Shown here piece by piece: positions 32,961 through 42,276 of a DNA stretch of 64,000 bases. A program made the translations under genes and the position numbers. This DNA comes from Vitellaria paradoxa (lineage: Eukaryota; Streptophyta; Magnoliopsida; Ericales; Sapotaceae). Under the pieces are notes generated by a model, which was not told the DNA's origin, ran no database searches, and worked only from the letters and a program-made list of their open reading frames with translations. Every line of letters starts with the position of its first letter. Position 1 is the stretch's first letter. The stretch covers positions 2,304,963-2,368,962 of the forward strand of contig CM034234.1 of assembly GCA_019916065.1 (NCBI GenBank), written 5' to 3'.

Positions 32961-33404
32961 TACCCAGCCGGAAGTGTGGGATCACGCGTGGGCCCCACGT
33001 GTAGGGGACCTGTCTGTGAGGGACTCTGCCTGCGGGAGAGTGAAACAGGAGGCCACGCGGGAACGCGTGCCCTGTAAGGGGGGAGGATTGTGAGGGACTA
33101 TGAGGGATTTGCCCGTGAGGGACTCTGCCTGCGGAAGAGTGAAGCGGGAGGTGAAGTAGAGAAGTAATACCTCCAATCCCACATCGCCTGGGTCGTGGAA
33201 GGAAGTGGCATATAGGTAATATTTGATATCAATATGAAACAACGCGTTTTAAAGCCGTGAGGGCACTGGATTCAGTGGGAACTCCAGGGTTAAGCGTGCT
33301 TCAGTGGGAGCAGTACTAGGATTGGTGACCTCCTGGGAAGTAACTTACCAAACCCAAAGCGGACAATATTGTACTATACGGATGCCGGTCGTTACACAAA
33401 ATAA
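32961..33404 (+). mobile_element. Cassandra-like insertion with 5S rRNA-like domain
   Basis: A GC-richer block unlike its surroundings. It carries 'aatcccacatcgcctggg', 'acgcgttttaaagccgtga', a 5S rRNA-like domain, and the terminus 'aaagcggacaatatt...gtcgttaca' typical of plant TRIM/Cassandra LTRs. A single LTR-like copy is present, so it is read as a solo LTR. The left border is uncertain: an 11-bp direct repeat TCAGAGCCAAT lies at 32951-32961 and 33405-33415, but the ends do not sit as TG...CA against it. A repeated block of about 36 bp ('gagggactctgcctgcggga') occurs at 33017 and 33114. The ORF of 86 codons at 32982-33242 is not credible. Confidence 0.75.
33267..33352 (+). ncRNA. 5S rRNA-like domain within the Cassandra-like insertion
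   Basis: The segment reads 'ggattcagtgggaactcc', 'gttaagcgtgcttcagtg', then 'gtactaggattggtgacc' and 'tcctgggaagt', closely following the 3' two-thirds of plant 5S rRNA including the internal promoter boxes (box A around 'ttaagcgtgctt', box C around 'ggtgacctcctgggaag'). The 5' third of 5S and its final stem are missing. In Cassandra elements such a domain is a known feature of the LTR and is thought to recruit RNA polymerase III; it is not a functional rRNA gene. Confidence 0.85.
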
Positions 33405-33415
33405 TCAGAGCCAAT

Positions 33416-34180
33416 TATATTTAATAATAATGAACTAATAATCTCCGAACTAAGGTAAAAAAAAATAAATCCATCTCTAGTCTGCCTAACCATGACATAT
33501 ACAATAATCAAAATCTAATTAACAGAAAAAATAAATTGAAAAATTGTGCAGTTTTTTTCCTAAAATAAAATTAACGAACTATCCGAAATATCTACTCTGT
33601 TTAAGTGATCCCATCACGATCATCATTTGGTACAACATTCGCACCTACATCGAAGCTGTAGGGGGCATGAGTACAATATATTAATGTATATTAAAATACT
33701 CAACTGGTGTTTGAAGGAAAATAAAAATTAAATAAATCATGCATGAGTATCCTAACGTAAATCTTTAACATGTCATGCCAACATACATCACATATCAAAA
33801 ATATTTAAATTTAAATTTAAATGATTTGAACACAAAATAAAATAAAATAAATTATTTTAACAAAACCATATTTTTCATTGTTGGGTTAGGTACAACCTAT
33901 GCCTTAGCTAAAAGATACCAAAAAATATCAACTCATCAATACTTTGTAGGTTACTAGATTAGTGGACACGATACCCCACCTCACGCGGGTTCTTGGTCTT
34001 TCACCAGTGGAGCTTTAGTACCAACTACTTATCCCGGTACCTCTCTCATTCCAAAACTAAAATCAATGAATAAATAATTATTTATTTATTTAAATCTAAA
34101 ACATACTTTAAAAATATTTCTTTTCCTTATTTAAGGTTCCATAATAAAGCACGAATTTTAAAATTTAAAATTTTTGTACC
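33416..34180 (-). mobile_element. Diverged LTR-like relic of a related gypsy family
   Basis: The arrangement of blocks parallels the chromovirus LTR but the sequence is diverged: 'catcgaagctgtagggggcatgagtacaat' near 33644 corresponds to the 'aagctgtaaggggtttagcactaat' block, and 'tttgtaggttactagattagtgga' near 33946 followed by 'cctcacgcgggttc' corresponds to the 'gtaggttactagcctactgg' and 'cgcgcaggttt' blocks. No clear end was found. It may be part of a chimeric 5' LTR or an independent fragment. Confidence 0.5.
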
Positions 34181-34197
34181 AACTAAATTTTAAATCC

Positions 34198-36880
34198 TCT
34201 TTTCCTCTCAATTTCTTATTTTTCATGCATTTCACTGCAATGGTAGCTTATTCAACATTTTTATAAGCCTGCAAATCCCACTGACATTACCATCGATCGA
34301 TCACATAAAAAATAACAATAATTTCATTTTAATTACTATCACTTTTCTATTCTCAAATTAAACATGTTCTACCAGTAGATCAAAGGTGCGTTTGAACTTA
34401 GGTTTGCCAAGGAAAAATATGGAAAAGTAAAATGGAATAAAAATATTAAATTTATTTTTTATAAAATTAAAAATATAAGGAGAAAATGAATATAGATATT
34501 AATAATAAAAATATTTTTATTTATTTTACCATAACTTTTAGTCGGGATGAACATGGGGGTGGGAATTGTCAAATGGATGGTTCTACACATGGCATGCATG
34601 ATGTTGTTTACAGAAGCTAGCGGCAAGTTTTTATTATAAGCTGAGGAAGGGGACATATAACCATTTAGAAAGCTACAAATTTATTCATTATATTCTTCGC
34701 TTGTACATGAAAACAGTGATGCAACGTCGATGACGTATCTGATATGGAGACCTTTATTTTCAAATTGACTATGCTCGCGCTTCTAAAAGATATACTAAAA
34801 ATTCTTTCCACTTCCAACTATGTAAATATTTACAAATCTGAGTACACATTCTAATAAATTTTTATAAATTCTAATAAAATATCTATGAATCTCCAAAAAA
34901 AAAATTTGCACATTACCAAAATCTATTTAAACAAATTTCTCCTGTCAGAGCCCTTTTGAATGGATTTTCACTATTCATCTATATCTTTTTGTAATTGTTG
35001 TATGCACTCTAAACACTAAAAAATAAGTCAAAACACATTTTATATTAACTTTTATAACTTCAAATGGCCCCTGTATATTATTTGGCATTTAGTTTGCATT
35101 CTTTTATTTTTTTATCTTTTATTTTGAGTTTCATATTTTAAGAATATTGAAAGCACATTTAGTTTGATAATTTTTATTCTTTATATTTTGAAATTCTTCT
35201 TGTTTTGGATAAAAAGACTCATAATGACTTTTAACCATTTTGCATTTTACGTGTAAACTCATGTTTTACTTTTTAAAATAAATTTTAAAATTATAAATGA
35301 CCAAGTATGCTTTAAAGGCTCCCAAGGTCTAACTGTGCTGGCTAGTGAGTTTACTCTCCACATAAACGATGCGAATTTGAATCTCCTGACTTCAGTTGGA
35401 GGCATGGTTGAGGGTTCAGTTATGTTTTCCCAGTATACCCATTGGTTACGTGATTTATTGAGAAGTGCAATAAATCGGTGAGGCTCTGAGTAAAAAATAA
35501 AAAGAAAAAGAAAAAAAGGCACATTTTGAATTGTTTTTTTCTTATTTTTAAAAATGGTAATGTGGATGGAAAACTTATCCTCTGCTACTATGGTCTAAAA
35601 GCATGCGTCCAAAAATGATACTTCCTGTAAGGAGATGGCGGAGGGCCAAATTAATTCAAACCAACTCATTTTTGTTTGTACTTGTATTAATTACAGATAT
35701 ATTCATATCCTCCTCGCTAGCTAGCTCGGGGACTATTAATTTTTGAGTAAATTCCATTAACCTTTTACGAAGTTATTGAAATCGACACAACACTTTTGAC
35801 ATATGAAAAATTTTAAAGTTATTTGTTCAAGGTTATATATTTTATTTGTTTAAGGTTATATTTTTAAAAAATATAATTTTATATAATACAACAATAATAA
35901 ATTTGCACAAGAAAATTGAACATTAGATATTTATATATTTGAATAGAATTTCTGTTAATTCTATTTTAACTAGAACCAAATCAAATTATTTTGGTTAATT
36001 CAATTTTTGATTTAATTTTAAATTTTTTTAAAGAATTAAAAAATTTTGAATAATTCAGTTCTATTTAAATAAACACTTCTACTAGTAATATTTTCATCCA
36101 AATACGTTTAATCATGAGCTTTTAAAAAAATTTACTTTTCGACAACTTTAAAATGTTTTATAAAATGAATATATTGAATTTGACAAATAATATTTTTTTC
36201 ACTTTATCCTAGATAATGTGAGAGATGGACGATTCACTCTGCGTGAGTGGTAGCTCACCTATCTTTCATTGCTTCCACCCACATTACCATTTGATAATTG
36301 TCTTAAAAATGACGATAATTTTATTTTATTTTCAATTTTCTTTTGTCCAACTTCACGTTTTATCAGTATGCCTATGGTGTGTTTATTTTTTTATTTTTTT
36401 TTACAGTAAATAGATGGCAAAGTAAAATAAAATAAGTTAAAATTATTAATATTATCTATTTAGTAAAATTAAGTTTATAAAAAGAAAATGAATAGATATT
36501 ACTAGAAAATTATTTTTTTTTTAGTTAATCATAAAAATAAATACAATTCAATAATTTCATTTCTTTTTTTTTTTTTCCTTCAAAAAAATTTAGTTGCGGT
36601 AAGCACGGTGCCGGAATTGTCAATTAATTGATGGTGCTATGTGTGGCCTGCATTCGTTACAGAAGCCATGGATAAATTTGTATTAAATTGATAGTGATAG
36701 ATTAGACCTTGACCTTTTAGAAAGTTACTACAGGCTCCATATTCATCGCGTGTACATGATAACGGTGATGTTACATAAGGATTTCTAAAACTGAATCTAC
36801 ATTTTCTCCTATATTGAACGGTATATGTTATTGTCAAATTGAATTGGAATGAGTGAGCTGGCAGCTACTAAATAGACAAT
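34198..36880. repeat. Duplication array, unit copy 1 (contains a SINE)
   Basis: Non-coding block whose landmarks recur downstream: 'catcgatcgatcacataaaa' (34292, 43190, 54161, 57509), 'ggagatg(g/a)cggagggccaaatt' (35630, 46900, 61267), 'agctagctcg' (35717, 46987, 61355) and 'cattcgttacagaagc' (36651, 44484, 58769; diverged at 47921 and 62286). Substitutions and small indels are spread evenly, giving clearly diverged copies. Short ORFs here are not conserved between copies, which argues against a gene. Confidence 0.75.
35317..35518 (+). mobile_element. tRNA-derived SINE insertion
   Basis: About 200 bp inserted relative to the paralogous sites near 46790 and 61150, which run straight through. 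It has a pol III A-box-like 'tggctagtgagt' (35339-35350), a B-box-like 'gaatttgaatctc' (35373-35385, as a CpG-decayed GGTTCGAATCC) and an A-rich 3' tail (35491-35517). Flanks 'tatgctttaaa' on the left and 'gcacattttgaa' on the right are a plausible diverged target duplication. The 87-codon ORF on the other strand here is spurious. Confidence 0.7.
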
Positions 36881-37125
36881 GAGACCAATGACAAGAATTC
36901 CCCTTGTTTGCCGTCGGTAGATGAGAATATTACAATTCATAAACAGACAAACATATATAGCATGTGAACTTGTTCCCTTACCGGATTCATATATCAATTT
37001 CTTCGCATCTTCAAGCATGTACATATATATATCTATATGTAACGAAACTTGCGTGTAAAAAGACGTGCATCTACTTTCCAATCTCAATGATTGCTCAAAT
37101 CTTTAGAAATCTTATTTATTTGTTG

Positions 37126-38139
37126 GTAATTGTTAATGTATATTAGATAATTAGTAATATAATTTGGATAATAATCAAATAATTAGTAGTATAGTTTGGA
37201 TAGATTTATAACAGTCGAGTTTGTTTTCTATTCCTATTCTAATTTTACTTTGACACCTCTATAAATAGAGTTACTATTTTATTGTATTGACACAGATTAA
37301 TATACAAAATTTTTTCCAGCTTCCTTCATTTCTTTTCTTCTAACATGGTGTTAGAGCTCATGATTTTTCATCTTGAGTAGATTAGGCATCCATCAGCCAT
37401 ATCTTTGGCCATCGGTGCTGGCCTTGTCTTCCTGGCATTATCGTCGGCTCCACGGCTACTTTACCTAACTTCATATTATTTTTTTATTTATGCCATGTCT
37501 AGTTTTTTAAAAATTTTTAAATTTCAAATTTATCTTCTGGAGATACTTTTTTCTACTTCAATTTTTCTATTGAAGATCCCAGTTACTCTATTGGAAACCT
37601 ACACATGTTATCTTGCGCTTTTGGCTTTGCGTTTTTCGGTCATTCAACGCGTTTTTCCCTGCAAGCTAGGTTCGTGACCTTCAGGCGTGTAAGTAGAGTT
37701 GGGTTCGTGACCTTTCGGTGTATAACCAAAGCTACGTTCGTGACCTCTCAGAGCGTGTAACCAAAACTAAGTGACCTTTACGTGTGTAACAAGAACTAAG
37801 TTTGTGGCTTTTGAGCGTGTAACTTGCGTAAAGCAAAAAATGTGTGTTAACTGCTTTCCAATTCTTAGTCTCCAAACTCAAGTTGGTATCTAACTTTCCA
37901 CCTTGAGTTTGAGGGGGGATTTTAATTTATATTAGATAATTAGCAATAGAATTTGAGTAATAGTTAGATAACTAGTAGTATAGTTTGGGTAGACTTATAA
38001 TAGTCGAAATTGTTTCTTATTCCTATTCTAATTTTACTTTAACACCTCTATAAATAGGGTTGTTATTCTATTGTATTGACACAGATTAATATACAGAATT
38101 TTTTTCAGTTTCCTTCCTTTTTTTTCTTCTAATAGTAAT
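37126..38139 (+). mobile_element. TRIM-like non-autonomous LTR element, TSD GTAAT
   Basis: Two 215-bp LTRs (37131-37345 and 37920-38134) flank a 574-bp interior. The first LTR starts TGTTAATGTATATTAG and ends TTCTTCTAACA; the second is the same with a few changes. Identical 5-bp duplications GTAAT lie at 37126-37130 and 38135-38139. A primer site resembling tRNA-iMet complement (TGGTGTTAGAGC, 10 of 12) follows the first LTR, and a purine tract 'tttgaggggggat' precedes the second. The paralogous region near 49775 lacks the element. No gag or pol is present; an ORF of 90 codons (37405-37677) has no recognised domain. Confidence 0.88.
37669..37835 (+). repeat. Degenerate tandem repeats inside the TRIM-like element
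   Basis: About five copies of a roughly 36-38 bp unit around 'gttcgtgacctttc' and 'gcgtgtaaccaaa' lie in the interior of the small LTR element. They carry substitutions and small length changes. Confidence 0.7.
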
Positions 38140-38171
38140 AATGTCAGATTGGAAGACTAGTTGGTTTACCA

Positions 38172-38345
38172 AGTAAACAAAAAAAAAGGATGCTATCTCG
38201 ATTTCATAACATGAATTTATGACTGTTAAATTTTAATTTAATAGTTTAAATGTACTTACATTATTTTAATTAAAAAAATATAAATGTATTTAAATTATTA
38301 AATTTTAATCTAACAGTTCTAATTATAAGTCACAGAACTACAAAT
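38172..38345. mobile_element. Fold-back MITE-like insertion
   Basis: Inverted arms of about 38 bp ('tgactgttaaattttaattt' at 38220 and the complement of 'attaaattttaatctaacag' ending near 38318) surround an AT-rich loop. Compared with the paralogous stretch near 50360 ('ttggtttagccaacactaatc'), about 170 bp is extra here between 'ttggttta' and 'ttagccagcacc', consistent with an insertion and a short TTA duplication. Confidence 0.6.
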
Positions 38346-38379
38346 CCTTAGCCAGCACCAATCTTGTGTTCATGCTTTT

Positions 38380-41300
38380 AAAAAAATAGTGGTACCGGCC
38401 TTTTTGCATTACTTTTGAATCTTCAATTTTTAATTAAGGTAAGAAAAATAAGTATGTATTTAAAATTAAATTATTTGATTGAATATTAGCTAGGAGAATA
38501 AGAATGAAAAAATTATATATTTATACAACGGAATTTTTTAATTTGTTTGATTACCATATATAATAAATGCATACACAAATAGTTACTTTATTTTTTTTTT
38601 CTTCATCATTTTTCTTCTACTTCAGATGAAAAAAATTAAAATTCAAAATATACTACTATATTTTTGTGCATTTCCAAGCAAACTAGTTTTGTAAAGGAAA
38701 AGAAATATTCCCGTGAATTTCTATTTTAAACATCGATCATTGCAAAAATGAGTCTTATATAATTTTGAATATTAAATTTTAGAGAAAAATGATAATAAGT
38801 ATAAAAGGTTAAATTAATTGGCTGATAGGAGATCAAGAACGAAAAAAAATAATATAACAAATTAAAATCTTTATTTTTCTGCAATAAATTCAAAAGCTAA
38901 CATATTATTTGTGTGAATTTCCTCATCATAATATTAGTTTGAAAAGGAAAATAAGCTTTGTATTTATGAGGTTATTGAAAAATGAGACAACACTTTTGAC
39001 ATATGGAAAATTTCATCAAGTGTCATCGTTTATTTATTTCAGTCGCAATTTGCCTTCTTTTTTAATGGTCTATAAAAATGCATGTTAAACAGTAACTAAA
39101 GATATCATTTATTAAATTAGGAGTAACAATCATATTAAGTTGAATTGTATGCGGGTTAATAATTGTGTCAATTCGTATTAATTCAGATTTATATTCAATT
39201 TTTTAAAATTTTAATAAATATGTTAAATAATTAGTTTATTTTGAAATAATATCAAACTGCATCAATTTTGAACCAATGTATTTGTATCATGTCAAATTTA
39301 TATTTTCTTCCAATAATTACGAGACAAAAATGGAAGATGATGGTTCACAAGCTTAGGGTACCAGCCGGGGAAGGTGATGGTTTAGAGTTTATGTTACTGT
39401 TAGTGTCAAGTTCCACTTCCACCTAAAAATGAGGTAAAGGTTGATAAAAATTATTTCTTGTATTAAATATTTATTTTATAAAATAATGATTAATGTAAAA
39501 ATTAGAATTATGACTAGAGTTAGGCTTGATTAATATTTTTTCAATAACCAAAACTCAAACTTTTGTTTTAATTAAGCCTTCTTTTTAACTTTTTTTTAAA
39601 AAAAGGCTTAATTAAAAGAAATGTTTGGGTTTTGATTATTGAAAAAATATATATGTTTTTATTTTGAAAATATATTTTAACTGATTAGGGCTAGGTTTAG
39701 ATTTAGTCAAAAGAAGAGTTGAGGTTAATAATCAAGGGGTAAAAATGTTGTTTATAACTTCATTTAGAGTCATTCCCAAGCTAACTCCGATAAGAGAAGT
39801 TGATGTAATTTCCTATATGTCAGGCATGCTATCTCATTTTTCGGTAAATCTCAAGGGAAGTTAATATAATTTTTTCTATATAATTTATAGTGAAATGAAC
39901 ATAATCCTTTCAAGTTTCAAAGTTACAGTGACACAATTTAGGCTGTATTTATTATTAAATTAAAAATTATATAAGAGCGTAAATGTGAAGGAGTGATTGT
40001 TAAGAGGGTTAATTTTTAATTTTAATCATATTTGGTTGTTCAATAATGGAATTTATTTATTGATCTCTTAAAAATTAATCATGTCTGAAACACTAACTAG
40101 GAAAAAAAAAGTTCAGGGGTAAGATTATTATTTTTTTGAAATTTTAATCAATTTAAAATTTACGTAGTTAATAAGAAATATGTCGAAAAATATTTATTAA
40201 TCTTTTTAAAGGACGAAATATGAATTAGAGAAAAAAAACAAGTCAAAAGATAAAACAATAATTTTTTACCTGAGTTCAAATGGGTTTAATTTCGTTAATC
40301 AAATAAGAAATATATTTAGTAATATCTTTTTATCATTTTAAAAAGTTTAAAATGCAATTTAGACAAAAATAAAATTTACAAATAAAACAATAATTTTCCG
40401 ATTTGAGTTCTTATCAAGCCAATATGCTTAGCTAATAAAATAATATCAAGAATTATTTTGTTAAGAGTAAAATGTAAATGTGAGTAGAAAATATGCCCAT
40501 GTTAAAGCAATCTTTTTTGCTCGAGTTTAAATCGTGTCAAAATTTGTATAAATAATAAGAAACATGTCAAAAACTATTTTTAAGATAAATTTGGGCTGAA
40601 AATAGACTAGGTAGTAAAAATTGTAATACATCAACTCAAGTTTGAATTGGTTTGAATTTGTTTAGTTGATAATAAACTTGTTAAAAAGTATTTTTCAAAT
40701 TTTTTAAGAATTACGTAATTTGAACTTCGGTTTAAAAAAAAAAAAAGTTCACAGGTAAAATAAACAATTTTTTAAAGAGTTTATTGACTGTTAGAGAGCT
40801 AAAAGTCTACTGAATATTTCTTAATTCCTTTTATTGTAGCAATTTTCTACCCTTTTTGCTCGATGCTGTCCAATGTCAATATTTATTTTTTTATGAGAAA
40901 ATTTTAACCCTTTAAATTTTTTTATAAATTAGACGAAATATGAATAAAACATGACTAAAAATTACGGTGATAAAATTTACCTATTTTTAATTTCATATCA
41001 TACACACCATTAGAATTAGTTGAACAGTCACATGCAAGCAATGACATATTGAAGGACTAGCCAGTGGGCCACATTTCTTAAATTTATTGTTACAAGTTGA
41101 TATCATGATATGACACAATTTTGATAATGCATGGGATGATATTAATATAGCTAACTTTTCAAACATAATAATTTCTGTGATCCTCAACAATCTTAATTAA
41201 TGCAATACAATAACATATGAAAAAAAAAATTAAAATGCCACAAGTCTAACCATTTGAAAAGTCTACAGCATGCAGTCAATCTCCACATAGAAGGCAACCG

Positions 41301-41760
41301 AAAGTTAAAACAATTTCGTACTTTAATTTGGAAGGAAATTTTATTTGTTCTTTGCTAATATTAAACACACATAGATCCAAATGATACTTCCATGGAAACA
41401 AATTAGTTTCACACTCTTTTTCAACTATATATTTTTTAAAATTATTATAATTAGATGACACGTATCACAACATAAAATCTAACTAAGTATCACGTGACAC
41501 AATAGCATTTCTCAACTTTATATGTATTTAATATGATATGATATAATGAAATTATATTTTTAATTTGCATGTAAAAAGACATTCATCTATTCATCTACTT
41601 TCCCAGGCCTTATTTTATATACCTTGCTTTATATATATTTAATATAATATAATGAATTTATATTTTTAACTTGTATGTAAGAAGACATATATCTAATTTC
41701 AAACGCAATAATTGCCCTCCCCTTTAGAGATCCTATTTATCGGTTGTTGGATTGGAAGAT
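38380..41760. repeat. Duplication array, unit copy 2
   Basis: Homologous to several later blocks: 38870-39990 matches 48100-48985 and 62470-63420; 39990-41440 matches about 54935-56310 and 63420-64000. Landmarks include 'aagctaacatattatttgtg', 'ggtgatggtttagagtt' and 'gcatgcagtcaatctccacatag'. Non-coding in all copies. Confidence 0.75.
39530..39652. mobile_element. Hairpin insertion with ~50-bp arms
   Basis: The left arm (39530-39580) and right arm (39603-39652) are complementary with a handful of mismatches and a ~22-nt loop; each arm holds 'cttaattaa'-type and 'ttgaaaaaatat'-type blocks. The paralogous places near 48895 and 63120 read straight through ('ggcttaattaaaatatgttt'), so this is an insertion or expansion unique to this copy. 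A transcript would form a long stem resembling a MITE-derived small-RNA precursor. Confidence 0.65.
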
Positions 41761-41767
41761 TAAGGTA

Positions 41768-42276
41768 ATGGTTGCATTTGACACATAAAAAGTGAGAAAA
41801 AATGAAATAAAACGTAGTTTAGGGAAATTTTTTGCGTTTGGTGCACACGACTTAAATCGCGTTTTGTACTAGTAAAATTTCGTTCCGACAGATTAGATTT
41901 ACGTTTGGACGGATTCAAAATTTTAGGCAGTTATAACTTCATTGCACTACAATAAGTCCAAACGGATTGTAGAAACCGTTTGGACGAAAGTTGGCCGCGC
42001 GATTCCGTCGAAATAAGTTTTACAATCCGTTGGAACGGTTTTGAAAATGCCACAAAAAATAGTCAAAGTGAGTGTCATTTGATAGTTTGGGAGTTCATGG
42101 TGAGAATGGCGAAAAAATTTTTGCTATTTGATTAACTGAGTTCTAATTATCGACTTTTTTTTTTTGGAAAGATATTGAATGTTTTTTGAATTTTAAGAAG
42201 ACGGGAATGTGTAAAATTTTATAAAGATTTTCAGATATTTTCATCAAACTTTGGTGCACCAAACGCACCCAATGTC
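41768..42276. mobile_element. MITE (~0.5 kb), copy A
   Basis: Terminal sequences 'ggttgcatttgacaca' and the complement of 'tggtgcaccaaacgcaccc' form inverted ends. The interior contains 'gtccaaacggattgtagaaa' and 'ccgtttggacgaaagttgg' in inverted relation. A near-identical copy lies at about 52748-53256 inside the matching duplicated segment, so insertion preceded that duplication. No coding capacity. Confidence 0.65.

Noticed and set aside
32982..33242. 86-codon minus-strand ORF with repeated 'FTLPQAESLT'
   Set aside because: Its internal repetition follows the G-rich DNA duplication in the Cassandra-like block, and it lies antisense to the 5S-like domain; not a protein gene.
33267..33352. 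A genuine 5S rRNA gene
   Set aside because: The 5' third and closing stem are absent and the domain sits inside an LTR-like sequence with a TRIM-type terminus; it is a transposon-borne 5S domain.
36225..36260. tRNA-like segment around 'gtgagtggtagctcacc'
   Set aside because: Resembles a tRNA D-arm or A box only over a few bases; no cloverleaf could be drawn, and the segment recurs with changes in other units.
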